Notes under the pieces: model-generated
Database searches by the model: none
Told to the model about the DNA's origin: nothing
Seen by the model: the letters and a program-made list of their open reading frames with translations, nothing else
Made by a program: the position numbers and the translations under genes
Shown: positions 7,904 to 16,231 of the stretch, piece by piece
Layout of the letters: each line of letters begins with the position of its first letter
Numbering within the stretch: the first letter of the stretch is position 1
Origin: Bryobacterales bacterium
GTDB lineage: Bacteria; Acidobacteriota; Terriglobia; Bryobacterales; Bryobacteraceae
Length of the DNA stretch: 64,000 nt
Reading direction: 5' to 3'
Assembly: GCA_016713735.1 (NCBI GenBank)
Contig: JADJOP010000037.1
Span: 248,001 to 312,000 of the forward strand

Positions 7904-9084
7904 GACAATCCCAGCAGGCGCGCGGCGTTGTCCCAATAGACTTTCTTCAGGATGGAATCGGGCAGGCCGATGCCATAGATGCGCCAGCGGCCCTGCGGCG
8001 GGACCTTGGCGGGGGCGTAATCGAAGTACTCATCTTCGGTTTCGAGGAAGCGGTAGTAGATCTGATAGAGCTCGTCGCCGAAGATCTGTTGCGGCGTCTC
8101 GATGCCGTGGGGGACGGCGTCGGTGCCGAACATGATGCGGTCCTGGTAGCGCTCGAAGAACTTGCGCGAGGCGCGCGGCTGGCGGCCGAGTTCGCCGATG
8201 CGGGCGCCGATTTCCACGAAGAGATTGGGGTATTTGTCGAGGGCCTCACTGACGTAGGCAAGGTTTTCGGAGGCGGCCACGTGGAGGGCGATGAAGTTGG
8301 TTTTCGGGTGGCGGGCGACGACGCGGAGGCGGGCCTCCTGCAACTCGCGGTCGCTGGGGTAGTCGCGGCCGTGGAAGCTCCAGTCGGGGTGGGCGTTGAG
8401 TTCCTCGAAGCGCTCGTTGAAGCGGTCAATGGGGAGGAAGAAGGCTTCGGGGTCGGAGGTGTGGATGGCCACCGGCATCTTGTGTGCGCCGCAGGCCTCC
8501 CACATGGGGTCGAAGCGCGGGTCGTCGATTTTGATCAGGGCCTTGGTTTCACGCTCGCGGACGACGAGGCCGAGCGACTTGAGGACTTTGAGGCCGCGGG
8601 CTCCGTTGGAGTGTGCGCGGGCGATCTCATCGCCCTGGAACTTGGCGTAGCCGGGGTCGCTCGTGCGCGTGAACCAGGGCTCGGTGAAGACAAGGAAGCG
8701 GTCGGGGTGGGGCTTGTGCAGGAGCTCGACGGTTTGTTTGAGGCCGTCGCCGCGGCCGCCGGTGAGGTTGACCATCATGCGGATGTTGCGGCGGTCCATG
8801 ACGGCGAGCAGTTCGGGGACGGGCATGAGGAGGCGGGCCGATTTGCCCTGCGGGTCGCCCCAGGTGAGGTGGGCGTGGATGTCGATGAGGGGGAAGCGGG
8901 CGCGTTCGACGCGGGTCTCCGGCACGTGGAGCATGCTCTTGGGTTCGAACTGGGTCAGGTCGAGCGGTTGGGGCTTGGGCTTCACCGTGGGGCGGGTGGC
9001 GTTTTGGGCGAACGCGGCGCCTGAGGCGAGAGAAGCCAGGGCGGTGGGGAGGAAGTGTCTGCGTCGCATAGGTTGAATCGCCAT
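7900..9084 (-). CDS. Amidohydrolase-2 family metal-dependent hydrolase, Tat-like signal
   Basis: A 394-residue TIM-barrel hydrolase of the amidohydrolase-2 (ACMSD-like) type. The metal-binding IDIHAHL motif (His70, His72), a central VAIHTSD with a further His, and the terminal FGTDAVPHG with the barrel Asp are all present. The N-terminus MRRRHFLPTALASLASGAAFA resembles a twin-arginine signal. Family members decarboxylate or hydrolyse cyclic and aromatic acids. The gene is first in an operon with the sulfatase and esterase, coupled by a 4-base overlap. ATG 9084 and ATG 9069 are both feasible; no good ribosome-binding site separates them. Only 24 bases lie between it and the divergent propeller gene. 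Confidence 0.82.
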   Translation of the reverse strand: MAIQPMRRRHFLPTALASLASGAAFAQNATRPTVKPKPQPLDLTQFEPKSMLHVPETRVERARFPLIDIHAHLTWGDPQGKSARLLMPVPELLAVMDRRNIRMMVNLTGGRGDGLKQTVELLHKPHPDRFLVFTEPWFTRTSDPGYAKFQGDEIARAHSNGARGLKVLKSLGLVVRERETKALIKIDDPRFDPMWEACGAHKMPVAIHTSDPEAFFLPIDRFNERFEELNAHPDWSFHGRDYPSDRELQEARLRVVARHPKTNFIALHVAASENLAYVSEALDKYPNLFVEIGARIGELGRQPRASRKFFERYQDRIMFGTDAVPHGIETPQQIFGDELYQIYYRFLETEDEYFDYAPAKVPPQGRWRIYGIGLPDSILKKVYWDNAARLLGLS

Positions 9085-9108
9085 CTTATCAGGGCATAAG
9101 ATGTGGCT

Positions 9109-10386
9109 ATGACGACGCGCGCACTGGGCACCCTAGTTGTGTTTCTCACGCTTCCGCTGGCGGCCGAGAACTGGCCGACCTGGAGAGGTCCGCGGCTGGA
9201 CGGCACCTCGAAAGAGACGGGGCTGCCGGTGAGCTGGGACAAGACCAAGAACGTGACCTGGACGCTGGCGCTGCCCGAGGTGTCGGGCTCGTCGCCGGTG
9301 GTGTGGGAGGATCACCTCTTCCTGCATGTGTCCGAGGGCGGCAAGATGTTCCTCTGGTCCGTGGACCGCAACAAGGGCGGCGTGCAATGGAAGAAGCTGA
9401 TTGCCGAGGGCGACCGCAAGGTGCGCAAGGGGAACATGAGTTCACCCTCGCCGGTGACCGATGGCAAGACGGTGTGGGTGCTCACGGGCACGGGCGTGGT
9501 GAAGGCGTTTGACTTCACGGGCAAGGAACTGTGGATGCGCGACCTGCAGGCCGACGTGGTGAAATTCGGCCTCAACCACGGCTACGGCAGTTCGCCGCTG
9601 CTGTTCCGCGACGGCCTGTACGTGCAGATTTTGCATGGCATGAATACCGACGAACCAAGCTACGTGGTGCGGCTGGATGCGAAGACGGGGCGCACGGTGT
9701 GGAAGGTGGAGCGGCCGACCGATGCCGTTCAGGAGTCGCCGGACAGCTACACGACGCCGGCGATCGCTTACAGCAAGGATGGCAAGACGCAGTTGATCGT
9801 GACGGGCGGCGATTATGTGACCGGGCACGATTTGAACACGGGCAAGGAGCTGTGGCGCGGGGGCGGGATGAATCCGCGCGGCAATCCGTTTAACCGCATC
9901 ATCGCTTCGGCGCTGGTGCTGGACGACCTGGTGTTTGTGCCGACGCGTGTGAGCCCGATGCAGACGTTCCGCACGTTTGGTTCAGGCGATGTTTCGAAGT
10001 CGCACCTGGTGTGGTCGACGCCGAACGGGCCGGATGTGCCGACGCCGGTGACCGACGGCAAGCTGCTCTACATGATCAACGACCGCGGCATTGTGTATGT
10101 GTTTGACGCGCGCACGGGCAAGGAGGTGTATGGCGGGCAGCGCATTGCTCCGGCGGCCTATTCGAGCTCGCCGGTACTGGCCGACGGCAAGATCTACATG
10201 TCGAACGAAGAGGGCACGACGGTGGTGTTGAAGGCGGGCCCGGCGTTTGAGGTGCTGGCCGAGAACAAGCTGGAGGAGTACACGCTGGCCTCGCCGGCGG
10301 TGAGCGACGGGCAGATTTTCCTGCGCACGACGAGCGCGCTTTACTGCGTGGGGAAGCGGAACAGCGCCGGGGTGGCGTCGCGGTAA
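9109..10386 (+). CDS. Secreted PQQ-like beta-propeller repeat protein
   Basis: About 425 residues with a signal peptide (to LPLAAENW) and repeated propeller blades, for example SSPVVWEDHLFLHVS, SPSPVTDGKTVWVLTG, PAIAYSKDGKTQLIVTGG and SSPVLADGKIYMSNEEG. This pattern is that of PQQ-like/BamB-type eight-bladed propellers. Acidobacteria and Planctomycetes encode many such exported proteins. Most lack the catalytic PQQ-binding residues, so an enzymatic function should not be assumed. ATG 9109 is preferred over GTG 9103 in the same frame. It is divergent from the amidohydrolase operon and its 3' end overlaps the convergent methyltransferase gene by 46 bases. Confidence 0.8.
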   Translation: MTTRALGTLVVFLTLPLAAENWPTWRGPRLDGTSKETGLPVSWDKTKNVTWTLALPEVSGSSPVVWEDHLFLHVSEGGKMFLWSVDRNKGGVQWKKLIAEGDRKVRKGNMSSPSPVTDGKTVWVLTGTGVVKAFDFTGKELWMRDLQADVVKFGLNHGYGSSPLLFRDGLYVQILHGMNTDEPSYVVRLDAKTGRTVWKVERPTDAVQESPDSYTTPAIAYSKDGKTQLIVTGGDYVTGHDLNTGKELWRGGGMNPRGNPFNRIIASALVLDDLVFVPTRVSPMQTFRTFGSGDVSKSHLVWSTPNGPDVPTPVTDGKLLYMINDRGIVYVFDARTGKEVYGGQRIAPAAYSSSPVLADGKIYMSNEEGTTVVLKAGPAFEVLAENKLEEYTLASPAVSDGQIFLRTTSALYCVGKRNSAGVASR

Positions 10387-10997
10387 GCGGTGTAGGCGGG
10401 GCCGTAGCGGGCGGCGAGGTCGCGCTCTTCCCAGCGCATCGAGACTAAAACATAGACGGTGAGAAATGTATTGAAGAGCAGGCGCCCTTCGGTCATTTCG
10501 GGGTGCGCCCAGAGGATGGCGAGGGTGCCGGTCATCATGGGGTGGCGGACCCAGCGGTAGGGGCCGCGTACCTGGAACGATGGTTCGCCGGAGAGGCCGA
10601 AGAAGGCGCGCGCGCCGGTGAGGGAGACGGCCCAGGTGATGAGCGCGAAGCCGGCGGCCTGGAGGAGGCGCAGGGGGAGCGAGGCGGGGCCGGTGACGCG
10701 CCAGAGGAGGTCCGGCATGGGTTCCCACTTCACGAAGAGCACGGACAGGACGAGCGCGGTGGCGAGCAGATAAGCGGGCCGGCCGAGGCGCTCGCGGATG
10801 ATGCGGCGGGCCATGCCGCTATGTTGGAGAGCGAAGAGGGAGAGCAGGGCAAGGTTGGTGAGCAGGGCCTCGCTGCGCACGGTCTGGAGGCCGGAGTCGA
10901 TGGAGCTGGGCGTGTAGCGGTTGGTGAGCCAGCCGGCGAAATAGAGGAGGCTCGCCAACGAGACGAGGATGCAGAAAGCCCGCCAGAGCAGGGTCAC
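10341..10997 (-). CDS. Integral-membrane methyltransferase of the NnrU/MddA-like (ICMT-like) group
   Basis: A 218-residue membrane protein with about five hydrophobic segments. It carries FALQHSGMARR near residue 60, RGPYRWVRHPMMTG in the C-terminal half, and EERDLAARYGPAYTAYR near the end. These are the conserved blocks of isoprenylcysteine-carboxymethyltransferase-like enzymes, and the QHSxMAR block is typical of NnrU and of MddA, the methanethiol S-methyltransferase that makes dimethylsulfide. Which reaction is catalysed cannot be settled by eye. The C-terminal 46 bases overlap the convergent propeller gene. The next gene upstream on the same strand is only 7 bases away, suggesting co-transcription. 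Confidence 0.72.
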   Translation of the reverse strand: MTLLWRAFCILVSLASLLYFAGWLTNRYTPSSIDSGLQTVRSEALLTNLALLSLFALQHSGMARRIIRERLGRPAYLLATALVLSVLFVKWEPMPDLLWRVTGPASLPLRLLQAAGFALITWAVSLTGARAFFGLSGEPSFQVRGPYRWVRHPMMTGTLAILWAHPEMTEGRLLFNTFLTVYVLVSMRWEERDLAARYGPAYTAYRDATPALFRFPTQ

Positions 10998-11004
10998 GCG
11001 GGGC

Positions 11005-11454
11005 TCAATTCGTGGGCTTGTAGTAGAGCACGAGCCCGCCGCCGGCGGCGGCCAGCACGAAGCCGAGGTAGAGCATGGGGTTGATGGCGCTCTTGGGCGG
11101 ATGGAGGGCCATGGTGAAGAGCACGTTCACCACGGGCGCGCCGCCGAAGACGAGCGGCATGACGTAGATGGGCAGGCCGCCGGTGCGGAAGGCCATGATG
11201 ATGCAGACCGCGCCGACCGCGCCCAGCGCGCCGCCGGCGAGCGCCGCCGTGGAGCCGCCCATGTTGAAGCCGTTCAACTGGCCTTGCGAGCCGAGCATGA
11301 CGACGGGCACGAGCACGCCGACGAGGAAGTAAGCCAGGCCCACGCAGAGCAGCGCGCGCAGCGGATTGCCGAGCGCCACCTGCCCTTTGTGCAGAATCGG
11401 GCCATACATGCCCCAGCTCAAGACAGCGCCAATGACAAACATTACCCAGGTCAT
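11005..11454 (-). CDS. Small integral membrane protein, EamA/DMT-like half
   Basis: A 149-residue, almost entirely hydrophobic protein with about five membrane segments, beginning MTWVMFVIGAVLSWGMYGP. The layout, with short loops and a GxxxG-rich segment, resembles one half of a drug/metabolite transporter (EamA) unit. Such single-domain proteins occur widely in Acidobacteria without assigned function; small multidrug transporters of this size act as dimers. It lies between the lipoprotein and methyltransferase genes on the same strand. Transporter function is inferred from topology only. Confidence 0.6.
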   Translation of the reverse strand: MTWVMFVIGAVLSWGMYGPILHKGQVALGNPLRALLCVGLAYFLVGVLVPVVMLGSQGQLNGFNMGGSTAALAGGALGAVGAVCIIMAFRTGGLPIYVMPLVFGGAPVVNVLFTMALHPPKSAINPMLYLGFVLAAAGGGLVLYYKPTN

Positions 11455-11496
11455 AGAAATTTAGTGTAGTTCCTTCGCATGCCCTTGCGCAGCGCT

Positions 11497-12750
11497 TTAT
11501 TGCTCGCGCTGCATCTGCGTCCAGCGTTGTTCGCGGAAGGCGGAGTTGGGGTCAAAGCCGGGCTTGTTGGTGAGCAGGTAGCTGCCGTCGCCGCGGCTCC
11601 AGGCGTTGGCATAGCCGCTGGAGAGTTCGATGGGGCCGCTTGCATCGCGCCAGGTTTCGACTTCACGGATCGATTGGACGAAGCGTTTGTGGGAGGCGTC
11701 CTGGCTGGCCTGGCGGTTTTCCCAGTCGCGCATGCGCTGGTCACTGGCTTCGCTTTGGGCGCGGGCGTAGGCGCGGGACTGTTCGCCCATGAGGCGGATG
11801 CGCTCCATGCGACCGGCGTGTTCGACCTGGCCGAGCTGGGTGAGAAAACGGTCCTTGGCATCGCGCCAGATGGGGTTGACGCGGTGGCTGGTCATGAAGA
11901 GGTTCATCCACTGCGAACATTCGGCGCGGCGTCCGGCCGGGCAGCGCATGAAGAACGGCGAGGCCGCGGTGGAACTCATCGTGGTGGCGCCGCCGCCCAT
12001 GTAGTTCGGGCTGCGCAGGATCATGTTGGTCACGGTGGCGACCATGATGCCCTCGCTGCCATCGGGCCAGCGGAGGTCGCCGGTGGCCATGGTGGTTTCC
12101 TGGCTGGATTGGCTGCCGCTTTGCCGTGAAATGGAGTTGGCCTGTTGATCGAGCACACGCGCCAACTGCATGCGGTTCTCATCGAGGCGCACGTTGGAGG
12201 CCTCAGCGCGAAGGTCCTGCCGGGCGTAGCCATCGATGAACTGCTGGGCGTTGAAGGGCTGGTTGAGCTGGCAGCCGCCGGCCTGCGCGCCGGCTTGGAG
12301 AGACTGGCGCATCATGGGGTCGTCGGTCCACTGGAAGGAGCGCATGAGCGGCGCCTCGAACTGGAACTTGCCATCGGGCGAGGTGGCCTTCACCTGGCTG
12401 CGTGTGAACTCGCCGCGGCAGCCGCCGACGCTGCCCCAGAGGATGCCGCCTTCGGTGCGCCAGTCCTTGGGAAAGAGCATGCTGAAGGCTTCCACGGGCT
12501 GGTCAAACCCCTGCTGGTCAAGGAAGCGCACGCGGTTCATGATGACGTAGTCGCCGCCGGCAGATGCGTCGCCGCCCGCCGCGCCGCTACCCACCGCGCC
12601 GCCACCGCCAGCGAAGGCCGTGGAAACCGGGGCGGAGCCCGGAGCGCCGCCATTCACGGGCTGCCCCGTGATGGTGGGATTCTCCTTGCTTCCGCTGCAG
12701 CCGGCCAGCAACATCGCCGCGCCAGCGGCCATCGCCCAGGTGCTCTTCAT
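11497..12750 (-). CDS. Hypothetical lipoprotein
   Basis: A 417-residue protein with a clear lipoprotein signal: MKSTWAMAAGAAMLLAGC ends in the lipobox LLAGC at Cys18. A low-complexity Gly/Ala/Pro linker follows (about residues 19-65). The mature part contains QGFDQPVEAFSMLFPKDW, a middle segment with MATGDLRWPDGSEGIMVATV, and a C-terminal coiled-coil-prone region rich in Arg, Gln and Glu. I recognise no domain with certainty; the arrangement suggests a periplasmic or outer-membrane-anchored protein. It follows the TonB receptor with 8 bases between the genes, so it is probably co-expressed with the receptor and may assist it. Confidence 0.7.
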   Translation of the reverse strand: MKSTWAMAAGAAMLLAGCSGSKENPTITGQPVNGGAPGSAPVSTAFAGGGGAVGSGAAGGDASAGGDYVIMNRVRFLDQQGFDQPVEAFSMLFPKDWRTEGGILWGSVGGCRGEFTRSQVKATSPDGKFQFEAPLMRSFQWTDDPMMRQSLQAGAQAGGCQLNQPFNAQQFIDGYARQDLRAEASNVRLDENRMQLARVLDQQANSISRQSGSQSSQETTMATGDLRWPDGSEGIMVATVTNMILRSPNYMGGGATTMSSTAASPFFMRCPAGRRAECSQWMNLFMTSHRVNPIWRDAKDRFLTQLGQVEHAGRMERIRLMGEQSRAYARAQSEASDQRMRDWENRQASQDASHKRFVQSIREVETWRDASGPIELSSGYANAWSRGDGSYLLTNKPGFDPNSAFREQRWTQMQREQ

Positions 12751-12758
12751 GGCGTTCT

Positions 12759-15700
12759 CTAGAATTGCACACGCAGGCTGAGTTGCACCTGGCGCGATGT
12801 GGTGACCGTGTTTTGCACCTGGCCGAGAGTGCCTTGGGGCGCCTCGTTGTTGGTTGTGCCGGCGAAGGCGAGCAGGCGCGGCACGCCGAAATTGGCGCGG
12901 TTGAAGAGATTGAAAGCCTCGACGCGGAACTGCACGGCGCCGCCTTCGCCGAGCTTGCGCCAGCGGAAGTTCTTCATGAGCGAGGCGTCGAAGGCGCGGA
13001 GATTGGGGCCAATCAGAGCGCCACGTCCTAAATTGCCGAGCGTGCCGGCGTCCTGGAGGCGGAAGGCGGCGGGGTCAAACCACCGGTCGGGCGAGCCGAT
13101 GACGGCGCTTTCGTGCGTGAAGCCGGAGGCGAGGCTGGGGCGGTCGAGGCCGAGGCCGGGGCCGATGGAGGGGTTCCACAGCGAGCGCGAGCGGTTGGTT
13201 TGCACGAAGAGCGTCAACGGCGAACCGCTGCGCAGGTTGTGGATGCCGGCCACCTGCCAGCCGTGGAGCAGGACGCGGGAAGCGCCGGTGAGGTTCTTGG
13301 CGAAGGGAACCTCCCACGAGAAGTTGACCAGCCAGTTGTGCTTGGCGTGGAAATCGGAGAGGCCCTTGTTGTAGGAGAGGCCGGAGTACTCAGGCATCGA
13401 CGAGATCATGCTGTTGGTGGAGTCGGAGAAGAAGGTGGACGATTGCGTGGTGTCGATGTTGCGCGAGAAGGTGTAGCTGGATTGGAAATTGAAGCCGCGC
13501 CCCCAGCGCTTGCGCACTTCGAACACCATGGCGTGATACCAGCTGTTGCCGTCGCTCTTCTTGAGCTCGATGGTGGAGAAGGCGCGGTTGGGCCGGGGCA
13601 GTCCGGCGGCCCAGAAGAGCGTGCCATCGGCGAGGCGCGCGGGTTGGGGGGTGTTGATGTCGGTGTTGCGCATGAGGTGGACGCCGCGCGTGCCGGCATA
13701 GCCGAGCGTCATCAGGAACTGTCCGGGCAGTTCGCGCTGCACGTTGAGGTTCCACATGTGGAGGTTGGGGTTCTTGATGTTCCACTCGATGGGGCGCATG
13801 GTGTTGCCGACGCCGCGTTCAAAGGGGGGATTGGGGAACGTGACGTTGCTGAGAATGACGAAGCGCGGCGTGGCCGGTGGATTGGTGACCGTCACGATCA
13901 GGTTTTGCTGGTTGTTGGTGTTGAAGAACCAGCCGTAGCCGCCGCGGATGCTCGTCTTGCCCGTGCCCCAGGGGTCCCAGGCGAAGCCGAAGCGCGGCGA
14001 GAGGTTCTTCTTGGGGGGATTGCTGTAGAGGCGGCCCACGGTGGGTGTGGGGTCGAGCAGGTTGGGCAGCGCCGAGTCGCGGCCGTAGAGGTCGACGGGC
14101 ATGGTGGTGACTTCGTAGCGCAGGCCGAGGTTGAGGGTGAGACGCGGGGTGACGGCCCAGGAGTCCTGGATAAACGTGCCGAGCATATTGAAGCGCCAGT
14201 AGCGGTCGATGGCGCCTTGCGGACCGAGGCCGAGGAAGCGCAGGGGGCGGTTTTCGAGGAAGGCGCGGACGTCGGCGAAGGTGTAGATGCCGAGTGAGAA
14301 GGTGGGGTTGACCATGTTGTCCTGGTAGCGCTCAAAGAGGCCGCCGAACTTCAGAGTGTGGCGGCCGCGGATGAGCGAGACGTGGTCTTCGAGGGTGTAG
14401 ACGTTCTGCGTGAGCTTGACGTTCACCGAGGTCTGGGGGCCGAAGCGCGATGCGCCGCCGATGTCGATGTTGCCGACCAGCGCGCGGGTGGAGACGAACG
14501 GCTGCAGGCGGCTGGTGGTGTTGGCCTCGACGTCCTGGCCGACGCGGGTGCGGCTGAAGCCGGCGCGGAGGGTGTTGAGCGTGGAGGGCGTGAGGGCGCG
14601 CGTGTATTCGGTGGTGATGAACTGGTTGCGCGATTGGAAGAAGCGGGGGAACTGGGGCAGTTCAACGGGCAGGCGCTGCGAGGCGTCGTCGGCGGTGTAG
14701 CGGGCGAAAAACTGACCTTTTTCTCCGAAATTATGGTCGTAGCGGATCTGGCCGAAGTCCTGGCGCAAGGTTTGGCCGAAGCCGAAGGTGTAGCGGCCGA
14801 GGCCGCTGCCGCTGGAGCCGGCGTTGGGCAGGGGCATTTCGTTGAGGTAAGGCGCGATGGCCGGGTTGACGCCGACGTTGAGGAGTTGGCCAGGGGCGGC
14901 GGGGTTGGGGATGAGCCCCTGGTGGGCGTTGGCGTCGGGCACGAACGAGGTGATGGTGCGGCCGAGGCGGTCGCGCAGGCCCTCATAGCCCAAAAACAAA
15001 AACGACTTGTCGCGTTTGATGGGTCCGCCGAGGGAGACGCCGTACTGGTTGCGCTTGAACTCGGGACGGCCGGTGCGGTCAAAGAAATTGCGGGCGTCCA
15101 TGTTGTCGTTGCGATGGTAGGCGTAGAGGCTGCCGTGCAGCGCGTTGGTGCCGGACTTGGTGAGAGCGTTGATCTGGCCGCCGAAGTTGCGGCCGAACTC
15201 GGCCGAGTAGACGTTGGTCTCGACGCGGAACTCGCGGATGGTCTCCATGCCGAGGACGGTGGAGGCGGCGCTGCCGGCGGGGCCATTTGTAAAATCGTTC
15301 ATCGGCGTGCCGTCGATCAGGTAGACGTTGGAGCGGTAGTCCTGGCCGTTGGCGCTGATGCCGAGGCCGTGGGCCACCACGGAGCCGCCGTCGCGGTGAG
15401 GATAGGCGACCACGCCGGGCTGAAGCAGGGCGAGGTCGGTGTAGTTGCGGCCATTGAGGGGTAGCGTGCCGATGGCGCCCTCTTCGACGAGATAGCTCAA
15501 CTCGCTGGTCTTGGTGTTCACCAGGGGCGGCTGGGCAGTGACGGTGATCTCCTGCTCGAGGGCGCCGAGTTCCATGGCGAGGTCGGCGGAGACGGTCTCA
15601 CCGACGGTGATCTGCACGCTTGTGCGGCGCAGCACGCGGAAGCCCTTCAGTTCGGCGCGCACCTCATACAAACCAGGCGCAAGAGAGGCGAACACGTAGC

Positions 15701-15911
15701 GGCCATCGGCATCGGTGAGAGCTTCGCGGCGGGCCGCGGTGCCGGTGTTGGTCAGGCTCACCTTGACGCCTTGCAGGTATTTGCCGTCGGTGGTGCGGGC
15801 ATGGCCGGTGAGCGAGCCGGCCGTTTGCGCCCACGCCGGCGCAAACGCCAGCAGGCACAAGCCGATCGCACGCATACAAGCTGTCCGCATGGTTGATTTC
15901 AGAATCGTCAT
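12759..15911 (-). CDS. TonB-dependent receptor with N-terminal carboxypeptidase-regulatory-like domain
   Basis: A 1050-residue outer-membrane protein. The signal peptide (to APAWAQ) is followed by a carboxypeptidase-regulatory-like beta-sandwich (about 30-115; GVKVSLTNTGTAARREALTD and a downstream ADGRYVFASL block). A plug domain follows (about 120-230; SELSYLVEEGAIGTLPLNGR and NVYLIDGTPMNDF), then a long TonB-type beta-barrel ending in LSLRVQF with a terminal aromatic residue. This Oar-like architecture is expanded in Solibacteres and is thought to import or bind oligosaccharides or peptides. ATG 15911 is supported by an AAGGAA ribosome-binding site six bases upstream. The lipoprotein gene follows immediately. 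Confidence 0.92.
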   Translation of the reverse strand: MTILKSTMRTACMRAIGLCLLAFAPAWAQTAGSLTGHARTTDGKYLQGVKVSLTNTGTAARREALTDADGRYVFASLAPGLYEVRAELKGFRVLRRTSVQITVGETVSADLAMELGALEQEITVTAQPPLVNTKTSELSYLVEEGAIGTLPLNGRNYTDLALLQPGVVAYPHRDGGSVVAHGLGISANGQDYRSNVYLIDGTPMNDFTNGPAGSAASTVLGMETIREFRVETNVYSAEFGRNFGGQINALTKSGTNALHGSLYAYHRNDNMDARNFFDRTGRPEFKRNQYGVSLGGPIKRDKSFLFLGYEGLRDRLGRTITSFVPDANAHQGLIPNPAAPGQLLNVGVNPAIAPYLNEMPLPNAGSSGSGLGRYTFGFGQTLRQDFGQIRYDHNFGEKGQFFARYTADDASQRLPVELPQFPRFFQSRNQFITTEYTRALTPSTLNTLRAGFSRTRVGQDVEANTTSRLQPFVSTRALVGNIDIGGASRFGPQTSVNVKLTQNVYTLEDHVSLIRGRHTLKFGGLFERYQDNMVNPTFSLGIYTFADVRAFLENRPLRFLGLGPQGAIDRYWRFNMLGTFIQDSWAVTPRLTLNLGLRYEVTTMPVDLYGRDSALPNLLDPTPTVGRLYSNPPKKNLSPRFGFAWDPWGTGKTSIRGGYGWFFNTNNQQNLIVTVTNPPATPRFVILSNVTFPNPPFERGVGNTMRPIEWNIKNPNLHMWNLNVQRELPGQFLMTLGYAGTRGVHLMRNTDINTPQPARLADGTLFWAAGLPRPNRAFSTIELKKSDGNSWYHAMVFEVRKRWGRGFNFQSSYTFSRNIDTTQSSTFFSDSTNSMISSMPEYSGLSYNKGLSDFHAKHNWLVNFSWEVPFAKNLTGASRVLLHGWQVAGIHNLRSGSPLTLFVQTNRSRSLWNPSIGPGLGLDRPSLASGFTHESAVIGSPDRWFDPAAFRLQDAGTLGNLGRGALIGPNLRAFDASLMKNFRWRKLGEGGAVQFRVEAFNLFNRANFGVPRLLAFAGTTNNEAPQGTLGQVQNTVTTSRQVQLSLRVQF

Positions 15912-15954
15912 CCCAGTTCCTTACCTCGTCGCCGCCGCGCCGCCCAATGCGCGG

Positions 15955-16002
15955 GTGTAACCAATCTCGGCGATTACAGGTCCATAATGGTTACTCTTAC
16001 AC
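15955..16002. promoter_or_regulatory. Inverted repeat between divergent TonB receptor and symporter operon
   Basis: The 95-base divergent intergenic region holds GTGTAACCA at 15955-15963 and TGGTTAC at 15988-15994, followed by a partly matching TTACAC at 15997-16002. The arms pair over GTAACCA/TGGTTAC with 24 bases between. Its position between two divergent transport-related operons would suit an operator for a shared regulator, but no regulator gene is adjacent and the repeat could be chance. Confidence 0.3.
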
Positions 16003-16006
16003 ATCC

Positions 16007-16231
16007 ATGGACGTGCGCGCCGCCATTCTGTCCGCCCTCACCCTGGTTCTCTACGCCCTGCATCAGGACGTGTGGAACTGGCGCACGGCTCATCCGCTGC
16101 TGTTTGGTTTCCTGCCCATCGGCCTCACCTACCACGCCGTGTACACACTGGCCGCCGCGGCCTGGATGGCGCTGCTGGTGAAACTGGCCTGGCCCGCGCA
16201 TCTTGACGACGACGGGGAGCCGCGGGCGTGA
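16007..16231 (+). CDS. DUF3311 family small membrane protein
   Basis: A 74-residue protein with two membrane segments (about residues 4-20 and 30-60), starting MDVRAAILSALTLVLYALHQDVW. Size, topology and the context beside a sodium:solute symporter match the DUF3311 family, small accessory subunits coded just upstream of SSS-family permeases. Its stop TGA overlaps the GTG start of the symporter (GTGA, 4 bases), so the two are translationally coupled. ATG 16007 is preferred over an in-frame start far upstream because the latter would run through the divergent promoter region and lacks a membrane-protein N-terminus. Confidence 0.78.
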   Translation: MDVRAAILSALTLVLYALHQDVWNWRTAHPLLFGFLPIGLTYHAVYTLAAAAWMALLVKLAWPAHLDDDGEPRA

